In this document: positions 19,991 through 32,480 of the stretch, in pieces
Numbering within the stretch: position 1 is the stretch's first letter
How the letters are laid out: each line of letters begins with the position of its first letter
Origin: Clarkia xantiana subsp. parviflora
Taxonomy: Eukaryota; Streptophyta; Magnoliopsida; Myrtales; Onagraceae
NCBI GenBank assembly: GCA_036873135.1
Contig: JAPTYO010000009.1
Span: 40,068,756-40,132,755 of the forward strand
Length of the DNA: 64,000 nt
Direction of reading: 5' to 3'
Program-made: the position numbers and the translations under genes
The notes under the pieces: model-generated
What the model was told of the DNA's origin: nothing
Seen by the model: only the letters and a program-made list of their open reading frames with translations
Databases searched by the model: none

Positions 19991-22900
19991 AAGATGAAGT
20001 TCCCGACTGAAAATGGGGTCGGGGAGGTCAAAGGTGAACAGGTGGCATCCAGAAGGTGTTATGTTAACGCCACTCGGAGGAGAAGGAGGGAAGCCATGGC
20101 TGTCCTTCAGACTGATGCTGATCCTCGAGAGGAGTTTGGGCGTCCCGCCCCCATGGAGGATCTAAAAGAGGTTGAGGTTGATGGACCTCAGAGGAAAGTG
20201 AAGATCGGGTCTGCTTTGTCGGAAGAACGAGCCCGAGAATTGATCGAGCTCCTGATGGAGTTTAAGGAGCTGTTTGCCTGGTCCCCGAGCGATATGCCAG
20301 GTATCAGCCCCGATGTGATAGTGCACTGGCTGAAGATCGATCCCGAGATCAAGCCTATCGCGCAGAAGAGGCGTCTGATGGGCGCGGATAAGAGGATCGC
20401 GATCCAGCAGGAGGTGGGCAGATTGCTCGATGCTGGGTTCATTAAGAAGCTCCGATTCCAGACTTGGGTCGCTAACCCGGTCCTGGTAAGGAAGAGTAAC
20501 GGAAAGTGGCGGATGTGTGTCGATTTCCGCGACTTGAAAAAGGCTTGCCCGAAAGACTGTTATCCACTCCCGAGAATAGACCAGCTAGTGGATGCCACGT
20601 CGGGACATGAGCTGCTGAGCTTCATGGATGCTTATTCCGGTTACAACCAGATCAAGATGGCGAAGGAGGATGCCCCCCACACAGCTTTCTATGCTGATAG
20701 TGATGTCTATCACTATGACGTTATGCCCTTTGGGCTGGTCAATGCTGGAGCAACTTACCAGAGGATGGTGAACAAGTTGTTCGGGGACATGCTGGGAAAG
20801 ACCATGGAGGCTTATGTGGATGACATGCTGGTGAAGTCCCGACAGGCAGGAGACCATGTCCGCGACTTGGCGGTGGCGTTTGAGCGGATGAAGTTTCATC
20901 AGGTTCGTTTGAATCCGGACAAGTGTGCTTTCGGAGTCAATTCGGGGAAATTCCTGGGATTTATGGTGAGCCAAAGAGGAATCGAGTGAATCCTGAGAAG
21001 CTGAGAGCAATCGAAGAGATGCAGTCTCCGAAAACCCATCGGGAGGTCCACGTGCTGAATGGACAATTAGCCGCGATGAATCGTTTCCTATCCAAGGCGA
21101 GTGATCGAGCCATGCCCTTTTTTGATGTGCTAAGGGCCCACAAGAAGTTTGAATGGTCCGACAAGTGCGAGGAGGCATTCCAAGCAATTAAGAAACACCT
21201 CCGTACTCTCCCGCCGTTGGCGAAACCGGTTCCAGGCGAGCCGCTTTATCTCTATTTGGCTGTTTCTGAAGTTGCTGTTAGTTCTGTGTTAATAAAGATT
21301 GTCAAGGGCAACCAATTTCCTGTTTATTATGTAAGCAAGGCGTTTGCCAAATCTGAAATGAATTATCCCGCTATTGAGAGGTATCTCTTTGCGTTGATTG
21401 TTGCTGCTCGAAAGCTACGGCCTTACTTCCATGCCCACGAGATTACGGTGCTTACTAATCAGCCCTTGAAGCACTTTTTGAACCGACCGGAGGCGTCGGG
21501 GAGATTGGTGAAATGGGCAATCGAGCTTACGGAGTTCCGTATCCACTTTGCTCCGAGAACGGCTATTAAGGGCCAGGCATTGGCAGATTTTATAGCAGAG
21601 TCTACAGCACCCGATCTGGAAGAAGCAGGTCCTGTAGAGGGGGCAACCATAGAGGTCCCGATAGAAGAACAGCCAGAACAGCCAAATGAGGAGAACACCT
21701 GGGAGATGTACACTGATGGTTCATCAAGTGTAGAAGGATCGAGGGCAGGATTTGTATTGATACCGCCCGGTGGAGGCGAGCCCCTGCGATATGCTTTGGC
21801 CTTGACGTTTAGGGCCACCAACAATGAAGCTGAGTATGAGGCTCTCATCACGGGCCTTAAAATCGCCAAAGGTACGGGAGTTGAACATTTAAAGGTGAAG
21901 TGTGATGCTAGCCTGATCTTGAATCAAGTCCAGGGGAGTAATGAGGTGAAGAACCCGACAATGAGGAAGTATTTGCACGAGGTGCAGACTTTGAAGGGAA
22001 GCTTCAAAAGCTTCGACATTGAAGCAATCCCGAGGGAAGAAAATGCGGAGGCAGACGCCTTAAGCAAGTTTGCCCTAGGCGTAGCCCCCGAGGAGAATCG
22101 GAAGGTACATTTTCTGGAGAGGGTAATTATCTCAACCATTGATCCATCGGAGGTATGCGCTATTGAAGCAAGATCGGAGGAAGAAGAGAAACCCACCTGC
22201 ATGACCCCGATAGTCACATACTTGACTACGAAGGCACTCCCCGACGATGAAGTGGCAGCTGTTAGGTTGCGTCGAATCGTGAGCAACTACGTGATGGTGG
22301 ACAACCAGTTATACAAGAGGGGGCATGTAAAGACTTTTCTGAAATGTGTGGCGGAGCCTGATACGAATCGGATCTTGAGAGAGTTGCACGAAGGAGTCGC
22401 GGCCTGTCATGAAGGGGCCCGATCCATTTTGAGGAAAGCACTGAATTTAGGCTACTATTGGCCTTCGATGAACAAGGAAGCGACAGCGATGGTCCAATCT
22501 TGTGATGCGTGCCAGAGGTACGCTCCGAATATCGTGGCTCCTGCCGCGGACTTGATGTCCATCAGGAGTGCTTGGCCCTTCGCGCAGTGGGGCATTGACT
22601 TGGTGGGACCTCTTCCACAAGCAAAAGGTCAGTGCAAGTATTTACTCGTAGCCATTGATTACTTTTCGAAGTGGATAGAGGCTAAAGCGTTGGCCAAGAC
22701 GACGGGGCAGCAAATCCTCAAGTTTCTCCAGACTCAGATCGTATCCCGGTACGGGCTTCCTCGAGTGTTGATCAGCGATAATGGTCCTCCGTTTAATGGA
22801 GCTCAGTTGAAGGAGTATCTGGAAGAATTGAACATCGAGCATCGGACAGCCTCCGTCCACCATGCTCAGACTAATGGCCAAGTCGAGTCAGCCAACAAGA

Positions 22901-23430
22901 TCGTGATGGATGGCTTGAAGAAGAGAGTCTACGCCTTGCAGGGTTATTGGCTAGATAAGCTTGAAAACGTGTTGTGGGCTGTTAGAACAACACCCAAGCA
23001 ATCGACGGGGGAGACTCCGTTTGGCCTCGTTTATGGCACGGAGGCAGTTGCTCCCATGGAGATAGCGGTGGCGTCCCATCGCAGGAGGTATTATGAGCCT
23101 CCGACGAACGAGGAAATGAGACGTCTGGACTTGGACTTGCTTGAAGAGAAAAGGTGGAAGGCTGATGAAGTTCAGGCTCGGATGCATCTGGCAACAGCCA
23201 GGTACTATAACCGGCGGGTCAAGTTCCGACAATTCTTCGTTGGAGAACTTGTCTGGCGGAGGAATGAGTTCGTCCATCAAGATCGGATCAACAAGCTATC
23301 ACCAAAATGGAAGGGACCTTACAAGATCGTAGGGATGCCAGCCCCGAATGCGTACAAGTTAGAAGACCTTGATGGCAAGACGTTGAAACATTCTTTCAGT
23401 GGTGTACACTTGAAGAAGTATCATGTTTGA
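19991..23430 (+). pseudogene. pol: RT, two RNase H domains and integrase of element A (one frameshift)
   Basis: RT: KWRMCVDFRDLKKACPKD, then MPFGLVNAGATYQRMV and the catalytic AYVDDMLVKS (near 20810-20840). A one-base loss near 20987 (SQRGIE then stop) breaks the frame; the rest is open to 23430. RNase H of the gypsy type follows, then a second RNase H (MYTDGSSSVEGSRAGFVL, CDASLILNQVQG), typical of Tat. The integrase has the zinc finger H-x-H with SCDACQ, D in WGIDLVGPLP, D in ISDNGPPFNG, E in QTNGQVESANK, and a C-terminal WKGPYKIVG motif. The catalytic residues listed are intact. Two lesions (stop 19988, frameshift 20987) and the absent gag make it non-autonomous. Confidence 0.93.
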
Positions 23431-23577
23431 TCCTAAGTCTCCTTAAGAGGTGCATGATGTTAAGTCGCTGCGAATGGCGCAAGTTGTCTATCGATTGATC
23501 CGATGTAAGCCAGCTTTTAGTTGTTAATGAATAAAAGAAGTTGCTTCCGATCAAATTGCTTTTAGATTTATTCTAAC

Positions 23578-24120
23578 TGTTAGTAAGACGTCCTAAGTGA
23601 CGCGATAAAAGCCATCCGAGGTACGATTAAAAGCCTTCCGAGGTACGAGTAAGACGTCCTGAAGGACGCGATAAATGCCTTACGAGGTACGATTAAGTCG
23701 CCTTTATGGCGCGATAAAAGCCTTTCGAGGTACGGACAAAAGCCTTACGAGGTATGAGTAAGTCGTCTTTATGATGCAACCAAAAAGCCTAGGTATGAAT
23801 AAAAGCCCTAAGGGTCCGCATAAATTGTCTTTATGATGCAGCAAAAAGCCTTAAGGGGTATGATTAAGTCGTCTGGAACCACGCGATAAAAGCCCTAAGG
23901 GGTACGATTAAGTCGTCTAGAATGACGCGATAAAAAGCCTTAAAGGGTGCGAAAAAATCATCTTAAGTGATGTGTGAAATTGCCTTGAATGGCATGGATG
24001 AGAAACCTTAAGTGGTGAAGTCCCGAGTGAAGCATCGGAAGTATGTATAAAGTCATCTTAAGTGATGCATCGGAACGTTTTAAATAACGAGTCTAAGTCG
24101 CTTTAAGTAGTGCAATAATG
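23578..24120. repeat. Tandem repeats between integrase and aORF of element A
   Basis: Diverged units of about 50-57 bp built from AAAAGCCTTCCGAGGTACGA and TTAAGTCGTCTTTATGACGCG. They lie directly between the pol stop (23430) and the aORF stop (24231), the same place as the arrays of element B. Confidence 0.8.
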
Positions 24121-24230
24121 GTTGGGACCAAAATGGATGAAAGGAATTTTTTATAAGGGCTCGAAGGCCTAAAGGTTCCGATACAAGGAGGATACAAAGA
24201 GGAAATTACAAGGACTTAAAGAATAAAGTA

Positions 24231-27200
24231 TTAAGCTTGGTCCTTGTTGGAATTTAAGTCCTCAGCAGCTTTGGAGGGAGCAGGATTCGAGGGGTCCTGG
24301 GCAGAAGGCTCCGCAGTCTGTGGAGTCGGGTCCGTGGTACCTTCAGGGGCATCAACCTCATCACTCTCCGCGAGGAGCCTGAAGTATTTCTCCGCGAAGT
24401 GGGCGAGGGTCTCGGACTTCTTGAAGTCAATAGCATCCTCGTATACCGTGTACAGCTCCTCGACGGCATTGAACAGAACGTTCTCCACCTCGGTTTTGCA
24501 GAACCCCACGGCATCCGCCTTGAAATCATCGGAGTTCCGATATTCCTCGCAGCCCTCCTGGCGACCCTCCTCGCGACCTTGAGCTTTCGCCTCAGCCAGC
24601 CTGGCAGGAAATTCATCCTTCTCGGCCTCGAGTCCCGCCTTAGCTTCCTCGATAATGCTCTTCTCGAGGGCGAATTGCCTCTTCTCTGCCTCGTGCCGCT
24701 GCTGTTCCTCCTTAAGCATCCTCCGCTCCCGACGCAGCATGGCTTCATGATCATGGACCTGCTTTTGCAAGTCCATAGCCTTCTAGCCGAGGAGGGACTG
24801 CTCCTTAGCTATCTTCTCTCTTGCCGCCACAGCGCTGGCAAGGTCCTCTTGGAGCTTGGCCAAGGCTTTGGGGTCCGACCTGGCCCGCTCTTCCTCCAAA
24901 GCACCCTTCAGAGCAGGATGTAACCAAAGCAGCGCTGTTGGTTCGCAGTTTCCTAAGGCAAAAGGAAAAGAGATTGAGGTCCGATAATCAAAGGCAAGAA
25001 CAAAAGCGAGAGTAAAGTTTTACCTCCATCCGACGGATAGCCATGTCGCGAAGGTCTTCCTCGATATCCTCCCGTGCCAAGGAGATCGGGCGTCTCAAGG
25101 CTGGTGGAATTGACCCTGCCAGCAGATGCAGGGCCAATTCTGGCTGAAGGTCTCCCCGATGGAGTGGGACCCCTTGAAGAGACTCGATCGGGTTCCAGGG
25201 AACCGTCTCTTGATCGGGGGTGTAAACCTTGTAAAGATTCCCATCCACGGGGAGAGGAGGGATAACCTTGGAAGCCTCAGTCGGAGGAGCCTTGGTCGGG
25301 GGCTCCGGAGTTGGAGAGCGCAGATCCAGGGGAGGACTCCGAGACACGTCCTCCACAGTTGGCCTCAGGATGCTCCGCCCTGGCATTTGGCGGGGGATCA
25401 AGCCTTCTGTTGGCTCCTCGGAGGAGGGGGAAGCCTCCAAGTTAGTCACCTGACGGAACTGAGCTTCTGTCGGGGCATCCTCAGTCATCGACTCCTGTGG
25501 AGTCGCAACCCTCGCAGGAGTGGCAGCCTTTGTCGGAGTGAGAGCCTCCGATGGACCTGCGGTTGCGGGACGAATAAAGTCAGGAAGTGTATTATTCGGG
25601 CACCAGATGATTTGGCCCGGGACGTGTTGGTCCTTTCCAAAGAAGTTGTAGTATCCCGCCTTGAGGACGCGGGGGGTTTCCCCTCGAAGTATATATTTGA
25701 TTTCTCGGACCCGCGACTCCCGGTCAGCGGGGATAAACTCTTCGGGAACCAACCTTCTATATTTCTTAATAGCATGGCGAACGCGCTTACCTTCCTCGGC
25801 AGTGGTGACACCGAAGGCTCTGTCCACCTCCTCTCTTCTGGCCCGCTTGGCCATCCCGACTTGCTCCTCGGTCGGAGGAGCTGCAGAAGAAGAGGCCCCC
25901 CTCTTCAAAGACTTCCGCTTTCGCTTGGAGCCATGGACAGCATCGGTCTCCCCCTGCTTCAACACGAGAAGGGTCAGCAGAGATGCCTTCTTGGCAGCAA
26001 AAATGAAAATAAAAGGCAGTTAGAAATGTTACCCAAATAACCAGGTTGTCAGAAATTGAATCGAGGAGTTGGACCCCGATCTGGATCAGGTCCCCCTCCA
26101 CGAGCTTGTTGGTGTCGAGGGGAGCGAAGGATTCCCCCCAACGGTAAAGCTGGACCAGCTGAAGAGTGTTGAAGTCATCCTCGGTGTAGACCTCAAACTT
26201 GGGGGCAGGGTCCGCCACAACCTCCCATCGGGGCCATGGGATAGAGCTGTTCTGAATGAAGAAGTAGTACTTCTTCCATCCACTGTTGTCGGACCCTGAA
26301 TCACGAATGAGCACCCGATCCTTGTTAAACTTCCAGGTCTCACCATCCCAGCCGAACCGAGAAAGTTGCACCCTGGTCCATTTGGGGAGTCAGGGGGTGA
26401 AAGAGCAGACGCCAGCCTTGTTACAATTCATCCCGTAGAAGGTGCGAAAGAGCAGCAAGCTGTACTACCATTGTTGGCGGAGGCACAGAACCTGGAAGGC
26501 ATTCCACACGCGGATAGAGTGTGGGGAGAAGGTGGATGGATGTGTCTGATAGAAGTTGCACATCTCAACCAAATTCCCGCAGAAGGGGAATCGGATCCCG
26601 ACGTTTATCTGCTCCGTGGAGATAAACACCTCTCCTTCCCGAGGACGCGTGACTATGTGCTTCCTCTTGGTGGTTTGCTGGGATTCATAGGGAAAGCGGG
26701 GTTCCCAGGTTGAAGTAATGCAGCCTTCCCGGAGAACAGCCTCGTACAAGGTCTCTGAGATTTCGTTAGTAGCAAGCTCAAAGATAAAGGGGTTCCTTCC
26801 TCCGGAACTGGCCTCGTCTAAAAACGGCCATAACAGGAAAACTTAGGAAAGGAAAAGAAGGTAATGTCAGTAAATCACAGGGCCATGGGATAGAGCTGTT
26901 CTGAATGAAGAAGTAGTACTTCTTCCATCCACTGTTGTCGGACCCTGAATCACGAATGAGCACCCGATCCTTGTTAAACTTCCAGGTCTCACCATCCCAG
27001 CCGAACCGAGAAAGTTGCTCCCTGGTCCATTTGGGGAGTCGGGGGGTGAAGGAGCAGACGCCAGCCTTGTTACACTTCATCCCGTAGAAGGTGCGAAAGA
27101 GCAGCAAGCTGTACGTCCATTGTTGGCGGAGGCACAGAACCTGGAAGGCATTCCACACGCGGATAGCGTGTGGGAGAAGGTGGATGGATGTGTCTGATAG

Positions 27201-28853
27201 AAGTTGCACATCTCAACCAAATTCCTGCAGAAGGGGAATCGGATCCCGACGTTTATCTGCCCCGTGGAGATAAACACCTCTCCTTCCCGAGGACGCGTGA
27301 CTATGTGCTTCCTCTTGGTGGTTTGCTGGGATTCATAGGGAAAGCGGGGTTCCCAGGCTGAAGTAATGCAGCCTTCCCGGAGAACAGCCTCGTACAAGGT
27401 CTCTGAGATTTAGTTAGTAGCAAGCTCAAAGATAAAGGGGTTCCTTCCTCCGGAACTGGCCTCGTCTAAAAACGACCATAACAGGAAAACTTAGGAAAGG
27501 AAAAGAAGGTAATGTCAGTAAATCACAGGGCCATGGGATAGAGCTGTTCTGAATGAAGAAGTAGTACTTCTTCTATCCACTGTTGTCGGACCCTGAATCA
27601 CGAATGAGCACCCGATCCTTGTTAAACATCTAGGTCTCACCATCCCAGCCGAACCGAGAAAGTTGCTCCCTGGTCCATTTGGGGAGTCGGGGGGTGAAGG
27701 AGTAGACGCCAGCCTTGTTACACTTCATCCCGTAGAAGGTGCGAAAGAGCAGCAAGCTGTACGTCCATTGTTGGCGGAGGCACAGAACCTGGAAGGCATT
27801 CCACACGCGGATAGCGTGTGGGAGAAGGTGGATGGATGTGTCTGATAGAAGTTGCACATCTCAACCAAATTCCTGCAGAAGGGGAATCGGATCCCGACGT
27901 TTATCTGCCCCGTGGAGATAAACACCTCTCCTTCCCAAGGACGCGTGACTATGTGCTTCCTCTTGGTGGTTTGCTGGGATTCATAGGGAAAGCGGGGTTC
28001 CCAGGCTGAAGTAATGCAGCCTTCCCGGAGAACAGCCTCGTACAAGGTCTCTGAGATTTAGTTAGTAGCAAGCTCAAAGATAAAGGGGTTCCTTCCTCCG
28101 GAACTGGCCTCGTCTAAAAACGGCCATAACAGGAAAACTTAGGAAAGGAAAAGAAGGTAATGTCAGTAAATCACAGGGCCATGGGATAGAGCTGTTCTGA
28201 ATGAAGAAGTAGTACTTCTTCTATCCACTGTTGTCGGACCCTGAATCACGAATGAGCACCCGATCCTTGTTAAACATCTAGGTCTCACCATCCCAGCCGA
28301 ACCGAGAAAGTTGCTCCCTGGTCCATTTGGGGAGTCGGGGGGTGAAGGAGCAGACGCCAGCCTTGTTACACTTCATCCCGTAGAAGGTGCGAAAGAGCAG
28401 CAAGCTGTACGTCCATTGTTGGCGGAGGCACAGAACCTGGAAGGCATTCCACACGCGGATAGCGTGTGGGAGAAGGTGGATGGATGTGTCTGATAGAAGT
28501 TGCACATCTCAACCAAATTCCTGCAGAAGGGGAATCGGATCCCGGCATTTATCTGCCCCGTGGAGATAAACACCTCTCCTTCCCGAGGACGCGTGACTAT
28601 GTGCTTCCTCTTGGTGGTTTGCTGGGATTCATAAGGAAAGCGGGGTTCCCAGGCTGAAATAATGCAGCCTTCCCGGAGAGCAGCCTCGTACAAGGTCTCT
28701 GAGATTTCGTTAGTAGCAAGCTCAAAGATAAAGGGGTTCCTTCCTCCGGAACTGGCCTCGTCTAAAAACGGCCATAACAGGAAAACTTAGGAAAGGAAAA
28801 GAAGGTAATGTCAGTAAATCACAGAGGCAAAGAAGGAAAACCTTACCAGACAT
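24231..28853 (-). pseudogene. Antisense spliced gene (aORF) of element A
   Basis: Start ATG at 28853, TATA box near 29012. Exon 1 encodes only MS and part of a codon, then donor GTAAGG. The acceptor TTTTTAG joins it in frame to exon 2, which holds the domain GIRFPFCGNLVEMCNFY...DSGSDNSGWKKYYFF, similar to the 'putative gypsy type transposon' family. A conserved frame change at 25990-26032 (43 bp, with GTAAC and AAG ends) leads to a basic exon 3 (SKRKRKSLKRG; KRARREE). Intron 24953-25023 (71 bp, GTAAAA to TTAG) precedes a coiled-coil exon ending at 24231. Element B has the same intron places. Exon 2 exists four times. Stops (for example in LG*K near 24785) and a one-base loss near 24914 disable it. 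Function unknown; the basic region suggests nucleic-acid binding by inference only. Confidence 0.75.
26231..28823. repeat. 648-bp repeat, four tandem copies, containing an aORF exon and its acceptor
   Basis: Copies start at GGGCCATGGG at 26231, 26880, 27528 and 28176. Each holds the aORF domain exon and the 3' half of intron 1 with its acceptor (28762, 28114, 27466, 26818), but only one donor exists, at 28846. Copies 2 to 4 share a one-base loss. The middle two share a TAA at ATNEIS. The first has two private stops. The shared changes suggest stepwise unequal exchange. Confidence 0.95.
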
Positions 28854-29008
28854 AGTAGATGATGGACTGGAGAAGACGAAGAAAGATCTAGACGGCTGGA
28901 GGCCTTGGATCACCGGAAAATCAGACGAAACTTGGAGAAAAAGCTTCAAGGGCAGAGTTTCCAGAAATCAGAACGGTAGGGAAGGAGTGAATAGTGCCAG
29001 GGTTTTGG

Positions 29009-29016
29009 CTTTTATA
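29009..29016 (-). promoter_or_regulatory. TATA box of the antisense gene of element A
   Basis: TATAAAAG on the minus strand, about 156 bp upstream of the aORF ATG. In element B the TATA box lies 155 bp upstream of its ATG. Confidence 0.65.
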
Positions 29017-29436
29017 GACAAAAGGACAGCTGGATAGACTCGAACCTGGACCGTTGAAGATGAAACGACTCAATCTGGATCGCCGAGATTATAGGGGACA
29101 GTACGGAAGAGACGTTAGTGACGTAATATTGCTTTTTCAGAAAGCAACAGTCACGCCGTTTTAGGCGTCGTTTCATTATCCCTAGCATTTAATGGTGCAG
29201 TAACCGAGGAGTCTCCTCGGATTTGGCAACTGTCCTTGGATTCTGAGGAATTATGAGTGAGAAGCTCTGTTATTCAAGAATTGTACCCAAGGTAAAAGCC
29301 TCCGATGGTAATATCGGGAGGTCTGAAGATGAAAGCCTCTGATGGTAATATCGGGAGGTCTGAAGATAAAAGCCTTCGACGATGAGGTCGGGAGGTTCGG
29401 ATTTGGAAGACACGACGGACTGCAAGTCCCCCATGT
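29017..29436. other. Spacer upstream of the antisense gene of element A
   Basis: No gene. It holds a 37-bp near-repeat (AAAGCCTCYGATGGTAATATCGGGAGG, twice or more, 29291-29400) and would include any upstream promoter elements of the antisense gene. Confidence 0.45.
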
Positions 29437-29448
29437 CTTGGGGGCAAA
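29437..29448 (+). other. Polypurine tract of element A
   Basis: CTTGGGGGCAAA directly before the 3' LTR start TGATGGG. The same string precedes the 3' LTR of element B. Confidence 0.85.
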
Positions 29449-30183
29449 TGATGGGTTCCGATGAAATCGTTAGCCCCGTTAACAGTTAATAAACGGCGAA
29501 TAAGCCCATTGGGCCTTGTAAAAGACCTGGAAGGTCCAGAAGCCCAGTATGAAGGGTCCCGACGAGATCGTTCCCGATATATGAGCTGAATGCTCCCGAC
29601 GAGAAGCCTCTGAGTAGGCCCCGATATGCCTTTGAGAAGGCCCCGATAATAAAGCCCCGAGAAAGCTGGCCCTGTCTCGTGAGACAAGGGGTCCTTGGTG
29701 GTGACCTAGAATGAGATAACTCTGGAGTCCCCGACATGGATTGAGACTTGTGATCAGAGTATAAGACCAAGAAACCCGCCTACTAAATAGGGTAGTGGGG
29801 AAACGGTTTAGATATAGATAAACTCCCTCGAGATACGCAGGGCGTGCCCGAGATACGCGGAGCGTGGGCGAGATACGCGGAGCGTGTGGAGAGATACACG
29901 GAATCCCGAACGAGATATACGGAACGTGGGTAAAACTGCCAGGCGCGGTTACAGGTAACTGAGGTAACTTCCCCTCCTATATAAAGGAGGAAGTTACCTC
30001 AGAAAACACACATTCTAATACGAACTTGGATTACTGCTTTCCACCCCATCGTTCATACTCTCATTTAAGCATCAGAGAGGGATTCTGGGTCACCACCCAG
30101 GTCATCCCCTTTTGCAGGATTACGCGGAGCCCAGGAGTTCAAGCCTTCCGTCAAGAACGTAACGGAGCTTCGACCGTGATCCA
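29449..30183 (+). repeat. 3' LTR of element A
   Basis: 735 bp, same length as the 5' LTR; followed by the target duplication ACAAT at 30184-30188. Confidence 0.95.
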
Positions 30184-30406
30184 ACAATTAAGACATATTA
30201 TTTTATTGGCAAAAAAACGAGAAAATAACCCACAATCTGTCATATTAAGATTAAACTTTTTTTTTTATTAAAGAGAGTTAACGTTTAATTTAATTTAATG
30301 AGGTTTATAAGTAATAATAATTTATATATTTAATAATTTTATCTTGTCAATGAATAAGGAAAGTACAGTTATAGATTGTATAGAGTATTATTATTGACCT
30401 TAAGAC

Positions 30407-30758
30407 CAGTGTTATCAGAACCGGACCGGACTGGCGGTCCGACCGCGGTCGGACCGGAACCGGACCCCTCCACGGTCCGGTTTGCTCATTTCCGGAGGAT
30501 GTAAGCGAACCCGGTTCTGAAATCCGGTTTTCACCGAACCGGCCGGTTTTGGGCGAACCGAGCGGTTCGCGGTTCACCGGTGCGAACTTTCCTTTCATAA
30601 AATATATAAAAAAAAAAACCAGGTCGAACCAGCAATCATGATTATATATTATATTATATGGACCAGCAACCGAACCGGGTCGGACCGGAGGTCAGACCGG
30701 TGAACCGGGAACCGGCACCCTTGCCGGTTCGACGTCCGGTCCGGTTCTGATAACACTG
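30407..30758. mobile_element. hAT-type MITE
   Basis: 352 bp with terminal inverted repeats CAGTGTTATCAGAACCGGAC and its complement, flanked by the 8-bp duplication CTTAAGAC (30399-30406, 30759-30766). The interior is rich in ACCGG and CCGGTT, with an AT-rich centre, and has no transposase. Eight-base duplications and CAGTG ends fit hAT. Confidence 0.92.
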
Positions 30759-30766
30759 CTTAAGAC

Positions 30767-31950
30767 AGTGTTAAAAGATGGGTTTTATTGAATTGCAGAT
30801 TTCAATGTAACTTTCGCTTGGAATTTTTTTTTTTTTTTTTTTGTCTTAATTTGCTCCAAACTTGGATTGAAGAAAATATAGAAGGAGACGTGCATTAAAT
30901 GCAAGCTTTAGATTTACACTATCGGAAAAGATTGACGAGTACACACACAACAGCCTCATGATTTTTAGTTGGCCATTATTAACGGTTGTCATAAATTAAC
31001 TCAGACCACACAAGTCTCAACTTTTTTTTTTGGCCAAACACAAGTCTCAACTTGAAATTCATTTCATAATAAAAAATTAAAATCTAGCTATAATGAATAC
31101 GTACTAATTCGCCGGAAAACTATATAATCAGACTAAATATCAATTGTTTTTTTTTTTTTTTTTGCCAAGACTAATTATGATACGTTATCAGCTTAAGTGT
31201 CTCAGTGTCAACGCGACACATCATCATACCAATTAAATATTGACATATCACATCAACAACTTCATCAATCATCTCTCAAATTTTATTTTTATTTCTCTAA
31301 TTAAACTCACGTTTCTTCTATGGTCCTCAATTACTTTCCTTATTAATTACATCAATTCCCACTTTTTCAACGCAATTAAACCTCACTTCCAAACTCAGCC
31401 ATATGAAAAGTCAGGAAACGAAGCAATTAAATTAAACTACAGTTACTATTGAAAATGAAATATTACTAAGAAAACGAATAGTCATACTTGACACTATATA
31501 TAGATACTTTTCCTATATGTGATCTTACAATTCGGAAGGTTGAGAGTTAGTCACTATGGATGATTGGGAGTCTAATATGGTTGAAGGGGAGCTTATTGAA
31601 GTCGATTCCGTCACCGGTCGTCAAGTTGCCCCTCATCGATCGCCCTCATCGGTCTCATGTCGTCGGTCGCCAACTCGCCCCTCATCGGTCTTCCTCCCGT
31701 CGCAGGTCGACCCCCCGTCACACGTCTCTCGCCCGCCATTGCTCAAGTAGATTTTGTGATTGATATTAGCCACAGGACAGGAGAAGAAACTCAAAAGTCA
31801 CACACTAGATGAGTTGGCTTTAGAGCTATTTTTATTGTATTAAAAAAATTGGTTGAAATAAATATTTGAAGTAATAGTATTTAATTTGTGTAACATTTGA
31901 AATTAATGTTTAACAAGTCCCCCGTGCGTAGCTCGAGATCAGCACCTAGT
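30767..31950. other. AT-rich spacer without a gene
   Basis: Homopolymer T runs near 30827, 31022 and 31146. Short ORFs at 31556-31763 lie in a GTCGG/CCCTCATCGG-rich stretch and look accidental. The end (31916-31949, CCCGTGCGTAGC...CACCTAG followed by T) resembles a Helitron 3' terminus. Confidence 0.5.
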
Positions 31951-31959
31951 TATATAATA

Positions 31960-32480
31960 GGGTTAAAAACTTATGAAAGGTCTGAATTTTGACCCAAGTT
32001 AACCGGAGAGGTCTGAATTTTCAAAAGTTAATTTGGAAGGTCCAAATTTTTAACTTTGTTGATATAAGAGATCTCCGTCAATTTTTGCCGTTAAAACTGA
32101 CGGAATTTGGTCACATGCTTGGCATGTGACCGGAAATAAACTAAAATCCAAAAAATGCCCTCCGACCAAAGTGTGCCCCTCACATGCTTGACCTGAAAAT
32201 ACGTTATGCCCCTTAAAGCAAAAAAAAAACATTTTCTTAACTTGACTTCAGGGGTAATTTTGTCATTTCACATTTTCTCAAATAAGGTATTAAATAAAAA
32301 AAATATTAAAAGGGGTAAAAGTGTCATTTCACACAATTATGTTAAATTTAACCCTAAAAATGGACGGAAAACCAAAGTTCAACAAAGTTGAAAATTCAGA
32401 CTGTCCAAATTAACTTTTGAAAATTCAGACCTTTCGGTTAACATGAGTCAAAATTCAGACCTTTCATAGGTTATTAACCC
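31960..32480. mobile_element. Mutator-type MITE with long terminal inverted repeats
   Basis: 521 bp, ends GGGTTAAAAACTTATGAAAG and the complement of GGGTTAATAACCTATGAAAG; the inverted arms reach over 100 bp with interruptions. The flanking 9-bp duplication TATATAATA (31951-31959, 32481-32489) is perfect, as expected for Mutator-like elements. There is no coding sequence. Confidence 0.9.

Larger units (their letters stand above)
17979..30183 (+). mobile_element. Tat-lineage Ty3/gypsy element A, both ends present
   Basis: 12.2 kb, with 735-bp LTRs at both ends and a 5-bp target duplication. Order: LTR, primer site, a copy of aORF sequence in place of gag, protease, RT, RNase H, second (archaeal-type) RNase H, integrase, tandem repeats, opposite-strand aORF, polypurine tract, LTR. 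The two RNase H domains mark the Tat lineage. The LTRs differ at about twenty positions by eye (near 3 percent), so the insertion is fairly recent. Confidence 0.95.

Noticed and set aside
27015..28657. Families of identical small ORFs
   Set aside because: They are shadows of the 648-bp tandem repeat.
31556..31763. Overlapping ORFs suggesting a short gene
   Set aside because: The text is a degenerate CCCTCATCGG/GTCGG repeat with no conserved frame.
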